Part shown: one piece after another, positions 9,242-17,472 of the stretch
Layout: every line of letters begins with the position of its first letter
Numbering within the stretch: position 1 is the stretch's first letter
Source of the DNA: Candidatus Faecivivens stercorigallinarum
GTDB taxonomy: Bacteria > Bacillota > Clostridia > Oscillospirales > Ruminococcaceae
Length of the DNA stretch: 35,697 nucleotides
Reading direction: 5' to 3'
Assembly (NCBI GenBank): GCA_018715465.1
Contig: DVLN01000050.1
Span: 1-35,697 of the forward strand
The notes under the pieces: model-generated
Told to the model about the DNA's origin: nothing
Database searches by the model: none
Seen by the model: the letters and a program-made list of their open reading frames with translations, nothing else
Position numbers and translations under genes: made by a program

Positions 9242-10750
9242 TTATCTAATTCTCTCGATATCGGCGCCAAGCAGTCCCAGCGTCTTTTCCAACCGCTCGT
9301 ATCCCCGGTCGATGTGGGAAAGCCCGTAGATTCTGCTTTCCCCCTCCGCCGCGAGCGCCGCTGTCACCAACGCCGCTCCGCCCCGCAGATCACGGGCGTA
9401 CAGTGTCGCGCCATGCAGCGGACTTCCGCCGCGGATGACCGCTTCCCGTCCGCAGATGTCGATATCAGCGCCCATCCGTATCAATTCGGGCAGATGCTTG
9501 AACCGGCTTTCAAACACCGTCTCACGCACCCGTGTTTCTCCGGCGGCAACGCATCCCATCGCAGTCAAAACCGGCTGGGCGTCGGTCGGAAACCCCGGAA
9601 AAGGTGCGGTCTCGACCAGCCCCGCGCCATTGAGCCGCGCGGGAGACACCAGCCGAACGCTGGAACGGAAGATTTCCAGCCTACATCCCATCCGCCGCAT
9701 CACTGCCATCAGACTGCCGATTGCCTCGGGCGCGCAGTCATCCAGCTCCAGCTTTCCGCCGGTCACCGCCGCGCATCCGAGCAGCGTCGCTGCCTCAATA
9801 CGGTCAGGCATGATCGTATATTCTGTCCCATGCAGGGATTTTACCCCTTCGATGTAAATGACCGGGCTGCCCTCGCCAACGATTTTTGCACCGCACCGGC
9901 GCAAAAATGAGCAGAGATCGACAATCTCCGGTTCTCTTGCAGCCCCGCGCAGCACTGTTTTTCCGTCGGCACAGACCGCCGCCAGCAAAATATTTTCCGT
10001 CGCCCCGACACTCGGAAACGGCAGGGTAATTTCAGCCCCCCGCAGGCCATGATGGGTCGCGTAGAGCTTTTCACCCCGCTCACGTATCTCCATTCCCAGC
10101 GCCCGAAGCCCCATCAGATGCAGGTCAACCGGCCTTGCCCCCAGTTCGCATCCGCCCGGCAGACAGAGGCTTGCTTCCCCTGCCCTGGCCGCGACCGACC
10201 CCAGAAAGATGACCGACGAACGCATCTCCCGGACCAGCCGGTCAGGAATTCTCGTCTCACACAACCCGGAAGCGTCGACTACAGCCTCCGAACCGGACAG
10301 AGCAGATGTACACCCCAGGCTGTCCAGAATCCGCAGCGACACTCCGGTATCCGACAGCCGCGGGACCCGTTTCAGGTGGACCGGGCTATCACAGAGTACG
10401 CAGGCTGCCAGTATCGGCAAAACGCTGTTTTTTGCGCCATGGACCCGGACCCTGCCGGAAATCTTCCGCATACCGCCTACCTTAAAGCAGGGTGAAGTGT
10501 CTGATTCCGCCTCAATTTTCTGCCGTTGTTTACATCCCACCGCGCGGCAGATATCGCACAGCCCGTTGCCGCAGGGTTCCCGCTCTGCCGAAACAGCAGC
10601 CGGCTGTTCATGATTTTCCGGCTTGTAGCTGGACGCCTGCAGCCCGAAGGGACCCGGACCAAAACGATAAAATGGTACCCGTCCATCCTCTGTCAGAGAA
10701 AGGATGTCTTTTCCGATAGATTCAATTTTTTGCTGCACATTATGCTGCAC
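9242..10750 (-). CDS. murA: UDP-N-acetylglucosamine 1-carboxyvinyltransferase with ~90-aa N-terminal extension
   Basis: ISGRVRVHGAKNSVLPILAA, LPGGCELGARPVDLHLMGLRALG (catalytic Cys kept), FPTDAQPVLTA; likely GTG start at 10750 (SD agagg; ORF track uses a TTG at 10759). Confidence 0.92.
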   Translation of the reverse strand: MQHNVQQKIESIGKDILSLTEDGRVPFYRFGPGPFGLQASSYKPENHEQPAAVSAEREPCGNGLCDICRAVGCKQRQKIEAESDTSPCFKVGGMRKISGRVRVHGAKNSVLPILAACVLCDSPVHLKRVPRLSDTGVSLRILDSLGCTSALSGSEAVVDASGLCETRIPDRLVREMRSSVIFLGSVAARAGEASLCLPGGCELGARPVDLHLMGLRALGMEIRERGEKLYATHHGLRGAEITLPFPSVGATENILLAAVCADGKTVLRGAAREPEIVDLCSFLRRCGAKIVGEGSPVIYIEGVKSLHGTEYTIMPDRIEAATLLGCAAVTGGKLELDDCAPEAIGSLMAVMRRMGCRLEIFRSSVRLVSPARLNGAGLVETAPFPGFPTDAQPVLTAMGCVAAGETRVRETVFESRFKHLPELIRMGADIDICGREAVIRGGSPLHGATLYARDLRGGAALVTAALAAEGESRIYGLSHIDRGYERLEKTLGLLGADIERIR

Positions 10751-10762
10751 CGCAGTCAACTC

Positions 10763-10807
10763 CTCTCACAGTCGCCATCCTTTTCATTATATGCAGGACT
10801 GTGAGAG
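10763..10807 (-). promoter_or_regulatory. 11-bp inverted repeat in murG-murA junction, 3' arm overlapping the murA SD
   Basis: ctctcacagtc (10763-10773) / gactgtgagag (10797-10807), perfect complement; on the minus strand gactgtgagAGGAG. Confidence 0.5.
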
Positions 10808-10820
10808 AATGTGCCTTGAC

Positions 10821-11957
10821 TCAGCCGGTGATTCCCTTTTCGGCGAGGGTTGCCTGAATCGACGCACCGATGCGGGAACAGGTATCGGTCACCGCGAGCC
10901 TGCGGGCGTTTTCCGAAAAACTGCGCACCCGCTGTGGGCTGGCAACAAACTTTTCGACCTCGCCGATCAGCCAGTCGCGTTTATAATCCTTTTCCTCAAT
11001 GACCAGCGCGGCACCGGCATTCTGCAGCACCATACCATTGTGATACTGGTGATTTTCAGCGGCATACGGATACGGCACCAGTATCGACGGCGCACCAACC
11101 GTCTCCAGCTCACTGATGGTGATTGCCCCGGCGCGGGAGATGACCAGATCGGCGGCGGCAAGATAGAGATGCATCTGGTCGATAAACTCCATTGCATGGA
11201 TACGGGGATATTTTGATAAATCAAGTCCCCGTTCCTTGAGCATCTTGGGGAAACGTTCCCGGCCATTTTTGCCAAAGCCGTGGATGTGATTGATTTCACC
11301 CTTTTCGGCATGCCACGCCATCAGGTCGGCAGCCATCCGGTTGATCGCGGTCGCGCCAAGACTGCCGCCAACAGATACAATGGTAAAATGATCATCCAGT
11401 CCGAGCTTTGCCCGGGCCTGCTGCTTGTCGATGCCGATAAAACTGTGCCGGACAGGATTGCCGACCACCTCGAACCGTTTTGCATCCGGGATGCGCGCCC
11501 TTGCCTCCTCAAATGCAAGGAAGACCGTCTCAGCGCGGGGGGCAAGCATTTTGGTCGTCATACCGGGATAGGCGTTCTGCTCATGCAGAAAGACCGGTAT
11601 CCCCATCTGTTCCGCCTTGCGGATGATCGGGCCGGAAACATAGCCGCCGGTACCGATTGCAAAATCCGGCTGAAACTCCTTGATAATCTGTTCAGCGCGA
11701 TGCCCCGACCCCGCCAGCCAGACGGCAGCCTTGATATTGTGCGCGATATCCCACGGCAAAAAACTGCGGTAAAATCCGGCGACATGGATGTGGGCGACCG
11801 GATACCCCTGTTTGGGGATCATCGTGTCCTCCATATTGCCCGGAACCGCCGCAAACAAAAACTCCGCGCCAGGATAGATTTTCGCCAGTTCGCCTGCGAT
11901 GGCGACCGCCGGGTTGATATGCCCGCCGGTGCCGCCGCCCGCCAGAAGTATTCTCAT
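10821..11957 (-). CDS. murG: UDP-N-acetylglucosamine--N-acetylmuramyl-(pentapeptide) pyrophosphoryl-undecaprenol N-acetylglucosamine transferase
   Basis: MRILLAGGGTGGHINPAVAIA, GTGGYVSGP, HEQNAYPG, SRAGAITISEL; SD aaagga before ATG 11957. Confidence 0.97.
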   Translation of the reverse strand: MRILLAGGGTGGHINPAVAIAGELAKIYPGAEFLFAAVPGNMEDTMIPKQGYPVAHIHVAGFYRSFLPWDIAHNIKAAVWLAGSGHRAEQIIKEFQPDFAIGTGGYVSGPIIRKAEQMGIPVFLHEQNAYPGMTTKMLAPRAETVFLAFEEARARIPDAKRFEVVGNPVRHSFIGIDKQQARAKLGLDDHFTIVSVGGSLGATAINRMAADLMAWHAEKGEINHIHGFGKNGRERFPKMLKERGLDLSKYPRIHAMEFIDQMHLYLAAADLVISRAGAITISELETVGAPSILVPYPYAAENHQYHNGMVLQNAGAALVIEEKDYKRDWLIGEVEKFVASPQRVRSFSENARRLAVTDTCSRIGASIQATLAEKGITG

Positions 11958-11983
11958 CGCTAACATCCTTTCACCAGAAGCCG

Positions 11984-13366
11984 TTACAGCTCTCTGGAAC
12001 TGATAATCTTGATTTCAGGCTTCTCTTTATCGCCGTCGCCCGCCGCCGGGTCCTTTTTGCGGGAGATCGCAGGCCGGCAGGAACGCGAGATATTCAGCAC
12101 AACTCCGATCTGCGCCAGCTGCATCAGTGTCGCACTTCCGCCAGCCGAGAAGAAGGGCAGCGGGATACCGGTCGTCGGCATTGCGTTGGAGACAACCGCG
12201 ATATTGAGCAGTGCCTGGATGCCGAACTGGAAGACAACGCCGATAACGACCATCGAACTGAATTTATCCGGTGCCCGCATCGCAATGGAAAAACCGCTGG
12301 CGACAAACAGGATAAACAGCAGAATGATCGCCAGCGCACCCACCAGCCCCAGTTCTTCGCAGACAATCGCAAAGATAAAGTCGTTCTGCGGCTCCGAAAC
12401 CCACAAAAACTTCTGAGTTGAATTGCCCAGCCCGACTCCGAACAGGCCGCCGCTGCCGATTGCATAGATCGACTGAACGACCTGCCAGGTACTGTTGGAG
12501 ACATCGCTGAACGGGTCCAGCCAGGTGTCGATACGGGTACTGATATAGCTGAACCCCATCAATTGCAGGATCACCAGACCGATCAGGCCGACCGGAATCA
12601 GCCCCGCCAGATAATAGATCTTGGAACCGGCGACAAACATCATCACGCCACAAATCAGGATCATCAGCATAATACAGGACATATGCCGCTGCAGCCCGAT
12701 GACCAGCATAACCGGAAGCAGATAAAGAAAAAACGGCACTATACCCTTTTTAACAGTACCCATCTGCCGGTAGTTCATCGAAATCAGTGCCGCAAAAACA
12801 ACGATCAGACCAAATTTCATCAGCTCAGACGGCTGAAAAGTCCCCAGCGGCCCCAACTGAATCCACCGTCTGGCACCACGTCTGCCGGAATCTTCGAAAA
12901 ACAGTGCTGCTATACACAACACAAGACTAACTAAATAGACCAGCTTGAACAGCCGCAGGTACAGTTGGTAGGGAATATAGGACAGCAGATACATCGCAAC
13001 CAGTCCCATTCCGACAAACAGACACTGTTTTCTGACCAGCGTCAGGCCGGAATTTGTTTCGTTCAAGGAGGTTGCATAACTAGCAGAAAAGACCATAATT
13101 AGTCCTATCGTGACCAACGTAACGACCAGAAAGAAAAAGGAAATATCAATCCTTCCCAGTTTATTTTTCTTCACACGCGCCGGTTTATTGGCGATCTGAG
13201 AACGCATGGATCTACTGCTGCGGGCAGTCCGTCCCGTCGTCCGCCCGGCAGCGGATGCACGAGCAGAAGCCTGTCGAACAGCCGTATTTTTACGGGCCGC
13301 GGAATTCCGGCGGGCCCTGGTATTGCGGCCGGACATTGCGTCATGGCCGGTTCTGGTTGGGGTCAT
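11984..13366 (-). CDS. ftsW: FtsW/SpoVE-type SEDS glycosyltransferase with basic Arg/Ala/Ser-rich N-terminal extension
   Basis: VFSASYATS, RRWIQLGPLGTFQPSELMKFG, PTTGIPLPFFSAGGSATL SEDS signatures. Confidence 0.95.
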   Translation of the reverse strand: MTPTRTGHDAMSGRNTRARRNSAARKNTAVRQASARASAAGRTTGRTARSSRSMRSQIANKPARVKKNKLGRIDISFFFLVVTLVTIGLIMVFSASYATSLNETNSGLTLVRKQCLFVGMGLVAMYLLSYIPYQLYLRLFKLVYLVSLVLCIAALFFEDSGRRGARRWIQLGPLGTFQPSELMKFGLIVVFAALISMNYRQMGTVKKGIVPFFLYLLPVMLVIGLQRHMSCIMLMILICGVMMFVAGSKIYYLAGLIPVGLIGLVILQLMGFSYISTRIDTWLDPFSDVSNSTWQVVQSIYAIGSGGLFGVGLGNSTQKFLWVSEPQNDFIFAIVCEELGLVGALAIILLFILFVASGFSIAMRAPDKFSSMVVIGVVFQFGIQALLNIAVVSNAMPTTGIPLPFFSAGGSATLMQLAQIGVVLNISRSCRPAISRKKDPAAGDGDKEKPEIKIISSREL

Positions 13367-13384
13367 CCAGTCACTCCTTTACAT

Positions 13385-13434
13385 CTAGCATATTTTGCTA
13401 GCATATTTTGCTTGCATATTTGCTTGCATACTTG
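13385..13434. repeat. four tandem 12-13-bp repeats in the ftsW leader
   Basis: ctagcatattttg x2 (13385-13397, 13398-13410), cttgcatatttg (13411-13422), cttgcatacttg (13423-13434). Confidence 0.85.
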
Positions 13435-13470
13435 TATCCGGCAGCTGGCCGCCCCGGGACAGCGCCTGCA

Positions 13471-14466
13471 TTACAGATAAAAATATCCACCCATGACCGC
13501 CGCGATTGAGCCAGCCAGCGACAAAAGGGCATAGATACCCGTCACCATTTTTCTGCTCAGACCGCGCCCGATCAGCCAGTCACCCAGGCTCGGACTGCTG
13601 GTCTGGCGTCCGGCCGCCTGTAAGGCAACATTTATGATAGCATAGATTCCTTCAAAAAGAAAGGGGATCATCGCCGGAAGAATAAAAAGCGGTGCACCGC
13701 CTGCAATCGCGGCCATCACCGGCAGCACGCTTCCAGCCATCGCCCCGCCGCTTCCTTCCCGCATCCGTTCGGGAGGAAATACCGACAGCATCATTCCCAG
13801 CAGTGCCCCTGCTCCGGCAAATGCCAGCGAACAGGCCCCCATCCGGGAAAATACCGCAAACACTCCACCGCACCCAAGCGCACAGACAAGCGAAACACTT
13901 GCGCTCTGGCCGCTGACTGCCCGCATCCGATCGCCGCCCAGAGCCGCGCCAATCAGCATCACCAGCATAATTATCGTCCAGCCCTGCCCTGCATCCAGCT
14001 GACCACCCGCAAACGGGAGCAGCAGGATGCTGGATCGGTCACCCGACAGCCGCACCCCGACCAGGAACGCGAAACTGATGACAAACACCATCACCAGCCG
14101 CAGCAGCGGCGGCATCGTTCCCAGCCGTTTTGCCCTTCTCCAGTCATCCATCAGCCCGACCGTACCAATCAGTGCGGTACAGACTACCACCGCCAGCATC
14201 TTTCCGGCCTCCGCCCGGATGGAAAAAGCCTCATCCGTCTCCAGCAGCAAAACTGCCGTCAAAACCAGTATTCCGACAGGAATCATCGCAAGCAGAAAAA
14301 GCAGCCCGCCAAACTCCGGTACTGCCCGGATTCCCGGGCTAAATCCTTCTCCATGTTTTTCAAATTCTGTCCGCGACAGCCCTTTTTTGTCCAGCCATCC
14401 GGCCAGCGGTTTGCCCGCGACAGCCGTGATAATAAATGCGGCCACCGCCGCCGCCATTGCAGTCAA
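13471..14466 (-). CDS. divergent MraY-like membrane protein, probable catalytic-motif loss
   Basis: position between murF and ftsW; polytopic; AVPEFGG aligns to GTPTMGG, VGLMDDWRR to LGFLDDYIK; other MraY motifs absent (see findings). Confidence 0.75.
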   Translation of the reverse strand: MTAMAAAVAAFIITAVAGKPLAGWLDKKGLSRTEFEKHGEGFSPGIRAVPEFGGLLFLLAMIPVGILVLTAVLLLETDEAFSIRAEAGKMLAVVVCTALIGTVGLMDDWRRAKRLGTMPPLLRLVMVFVISFAFLVGVRLSGDRSSILLLPFAGGQLDAGQGWTIIMLVMLIGAALGGDRMRAVSGQSASVSLVCALGCGGVFAVFSRMGACSLAFAGAGALLGMMLSVFPPERMREGSGGAMAGSVLPVMAAIAGGAPLFILPAMIPFLFEGIYAIINVALQAAGRQTSSPSLGDWLIGRGLSRKMVTGIYALLSLAGSIAAVMGGYFYL

Positions 14467-14486
14467 GCCAACCCTTCCTTTCAGCC

Positions 14487-15869
14487 TCAGCCGTTTGTCT
14501 CCGCCCGGCGGAGATCCCGGTCATGATAGACATACCGGATAACTGTTTCCAGCCTCGATTTTCTGCCGCCCTTGAACAGCAGCACATCCCCGTTGCGCCG
14601 GTCGGTGCGCAGATACTGCGCAATCTCCTCCGGCGACTGGAAAACCTGTACCCGGGTACGGGAATAAGGAGCGGCCCCTTCGGCCACCTCAGCGGCATGC
14701 TCTCCGCAGACCAGAATAATATCTGCGCCTGCCTGGGCGATCCTGCGCCCGGCTGCCCGATGGGCGGAAGCGGCGGTATTGCCGAGGTCTTCCATCTCGC
14801 CCAGAACCGCGATCTTGCGTTTCCCGTCAAATTTAGCGAAATAATCCGCCGCTTCCCGCACCGATTCCGGTGTCGAAGTCCAGCTGTCGTCGATGATTGT
14901 GACCCCCATCGAGGTCGTCATCAGACTAAGCCGCCCGGGCAGCGGGCGAAACCGTTCCAGCACCCGCTGGATGGTCGTCTCGGGTACCCCCATCAGCACT
15001 GCCGCTGCAAAGGCTGCCAACGCATTATAACAGTTTCCAATTCCTGGCATCTGCAGCCGGATACGGGTCGTTTTGCCGTAACAGCTGACATCCATCACGG
15101 TTGCATCCCGTTCGCTGCTGATGATTTTTCCATTGACATCGCATGGGGTCTCAATTCCATAGTACAGCACATCCCCTGAGACGTCCCCTGCCAGATTATA
15201 CAGCATTGGATCGTCGGCGCAGAGAATCACCGGATCATTGCTGCTCATCGCACGGGTCAGCGACATCCGTTCTTTCAAAATCGTCTCCTTGTTGCCGAAC
15301 GACCCGAGGTGCGCGCTGCCGATACCGGTTATGATTGCCGCTGACGGGCGGCAGATCTTTCCCAGCCGTTCAAAGCTGCCGGGCGTCGTGAATCCCATCT
15401 CGACCACTGCGCAGCGGTCATCGGCATCCAGTCCCAGCAGCGTCTCCGGCACGCCGAGATCGCCGGTCAGTTCCCAGCGGGTGCGGCTGGTTTTCTGTTC
15501 TTCCGACAGGATGCGGTAGAGCATCTCGCGAACAGTTGTTTTGCCGTCCGCACCGGCGATTGTGATAATACGGGTATGGAACTGACGGCGGTACCACGAC
15601 GCGATCCTGCAAAGGGTATCGTAAGGCGCTCCGTCCGAAACAGCGCAGGGAACGCCCAGTCCGTCGCATGGACGGTCGGAAATCACCGCAGTCGCTCCCT
15701 TCGCAACTGCTTCAGCAGCTGAATCTGGCATCAGCTCCAGATAGAGACAGCCAGGGCGCACCTCACCAAGGTCAGACGCAATCCAGCTGACCTCCATCTC
15801 TTTTTCCGGTTTTACGATCCAGCGGGCATCCGCTGCCTTTACAATCCAGTCAAGATTCATTCTTTGCAT
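14487..15869 (-). CDS. murF: UDP-N-acetylmuramoyl-tripeptide--D-alanyl-D-alanine ligase
   Basis: ITIAGADGKTTVREM (P-loop), GFTTPGSFERLGKICRPSAAIITGIGSAHLGSFG, IIDDSWTSTPESVREA. Confidence 0.92.
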   Translation of the reverse strand: MQRMNLDWIVKAADARWIVKPEKEMEVSWIASDLGEVRPGCLYLELMPDSAAEAVAKGATAVISDRPCDGLGVPCAVSDGAPYDTLCRIASWYRRQFHTRIITIAGADGKTTVREMLYRILSEEQKTSRTRWELTGDLGVPETLLGLDADDRCAVVEMGFTTPGSFERLGKICRPSAAIITGIGSAHLGSFGNKETILKERMSLTRAMSSNDPVILCADDPMLYNLAGDVSGDVLYYGIETPCDVNGKIISSERDATVMDVSCYGKTTRIRLQMPGIGNCYNALAAFAAAVLMGVPETTIQRVLERFRPLPGRLSLMTTSMGVTIIDDSWTSTPESVREAADYFAKFDGKRKIAVLGEMEDLGNTAASAHRAAGRRIAQAGADIILVCGEHAAEVAEGAAPYSRTRVQVFQSPEEIAQYLRTDRRNGDVLLFKGGRKSRLETVIRYVYHDRDLRRAETNG

Positions 15870-15921
15870 ATCCTTGCCCCTTTTCAGCAGTATCGCCGCA
15901 TTTTCCGTCAATCATGCGGTC

Positions 15922-17400
15922 TTATCGCGCTTCTGTTTCTGCCAGCGCTTCTGCCACAACCTCCCGTTCGTCAAAGTGGAATTTTTCATGTCCGATAATC
16001 TGATAGTCTTCATGCCCCTTACCGGCGAGGACGATGGTGTCTCCCGGCTGGGCGTTGGCGACCGCATAATAAATTGCTTCCCTCCGGTTGACAATCGTCA
16101 CATGAGGGGTATCGAACCCTTCCAGCCCCGGCAGGATCTCATCAATAATCGCCTGTGGGTCCTCAGTACGGGGATTATCCGATGTCACGATTACAAAATC
16201 CGCGTATTTTGCAGCAGCGGCCGCCATCAGTGGACGCTTGGTGCGGTCACGGTCACCGCCGCATCCGAACAGGCAGACCAGCCGTCCCCTGACCGTCTCT
16301 TTCAGCGATGAGAGAACATTTTCCAGCGGGTCAGGTGCATGGGCATAGTCGGTGATAACGGTAAAATCCCGTCCGGTCGGAATGATCTCGATTCTTCCCT
16401 TGACCCCGGTCACCTGACCAAGCGAACGGACGATCTGTTCGATCCCAAGCCCCAGCTGGAGGCAGGCGCCCGCCGCTGCCAGCGCGTTGCGGACCGAAAA
16501 CAGCCCCGGCATCGCAAATTTGATCGGATAATCTTTTCCTTTATATACCAGTATAAACTGTACGCTTTCCGGGTGGCAGACGATATCTTTTGCCCAAAGA
16601 TCCGCCTCTCTTTCCGCCGAAAAGGTCAGCACCGGGATTTCCCGGCCTGCAATCCCAGGCAGCTGTTCCAGCAATGTCCGCCCATGCGGGTCATCAATAC
16701 CGATGACCGCACTGTCACAGCGTGCAAACAGCTTTTTCTTGGCGGCAAAATAGCTTTCCATATCCCCGTGATAATCCAGATGTTCATGGGAAAGATTGGT
16801 AAACACAGCAGTCTGATACCAGCTGTCGCCAATCCGCTGCTGTTCCAGCGCATGGGAGGAAACCTCCATCACACAGTATCCGCACCCGGCATCCCGCATC
16901 TGTGCGTAGAGGGATTCCAGTTCCATCGCCTCAGGGGTGGTATTTTCCGCGTGAATGACCTTTTCGCCAATCTCATTCTGAATCGTACCGATCAGGCCGA
17001 CCATATTGCCGGCATCGGTCAGAATCCTTTTCATCAGATTGGTGACAGTCGTTTTTCCTTTGGTCCCGGTGACACCCGCCAGCCTAAATGCGCGGGCAGG
17101 GTGCCCAAAAAAGGCGGATGCCGCCCGACCGTAAAAATCATGGGTATCGCTGACGGTAATCTCCCGTTCCAGCCCCAGTTTACGCTCGGTAACAATGCAG
17201 GCTGCGCCTTTTTCCAGTGCGGCGGCCGCAAAGGTATGCCCGTCGACGTTGCCGCCTCGGATACAGACAAAGATACTACCCTTCACCGCCTGTCTCGAAT
17301 CGCAGGTGATCGCGGTAATTTCACAGTCAAATCCGGGCTTTTCCCCGAGTGACAGGCCATCCGAGCAATCTATTCCGTTCAAAATTTCTGAAAGCAGCAT
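15922..17400 (-). CDS. murE: UDP-N-acetylmuramoyl-L-alanyl-D-glutamate ligase, meso-DAP type
   Basis: GVTGTKGKTTVTNLM, TTPEAMEL, SHEHLDYHGDMESYFAAK, DNPRTEDP (DNPR meso-DAP specificity motif). Confidence 0.96.
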   Translation of the reverse strand: MLLSEILNGIDCSDGLSLGEKPGFDCEITAITCDSRQAVKGSIFVCIRGGNVDGHTFAAAALEKGAACIVTERKLGLEREITVSDTHDFYGRAASAFFGHPARAFRLAGVTGTKGKTTVTNLMKRILTDAGNMVGLIGTIQNEIGEKVIHAENTTPEAMELESLYAQMRDAGCGYCVMEVSSHALEQQRIGDSWYQTAVFTNLSHEHLDYHGDMESYFAAKKKLFARCDSAVIGIDDPHGRTLLEQLPGIAGREIPVLTFSAEREADLWAKDIVCHPESVQFILVYKGKDYPIKFAMPGLFSVRNALAAAGACLQLGLGIEQIVRSLGQVTGVKGRIEIIPTGRDFTVITDYAHAPDPLENVLSSLKETVRGRLVCLFGCGGDRDRTKRPLMAAAAAKYADFVIVTSDNPRTEDPQAIIDEILPGLEGFDTPHVTIVNRREAIYYAVANAQPGDTIVLAGKGHEDYQIIGHEKFHFDEREVVAEALAETEAR

Positions 17401-17472
17401 CCTGTTTCTTCCTTTCTAAGCCATCTTTTGCAAAGCCGCGCCGGACATCGGCAGCCGGTCTTCGGCTTCCGA

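Noticed and set aside
13385-13434. Tandem repeats as a CRISPR array
   Set aside because: Units are 12-13 bp and contiguous without spacers; no cas genes present.
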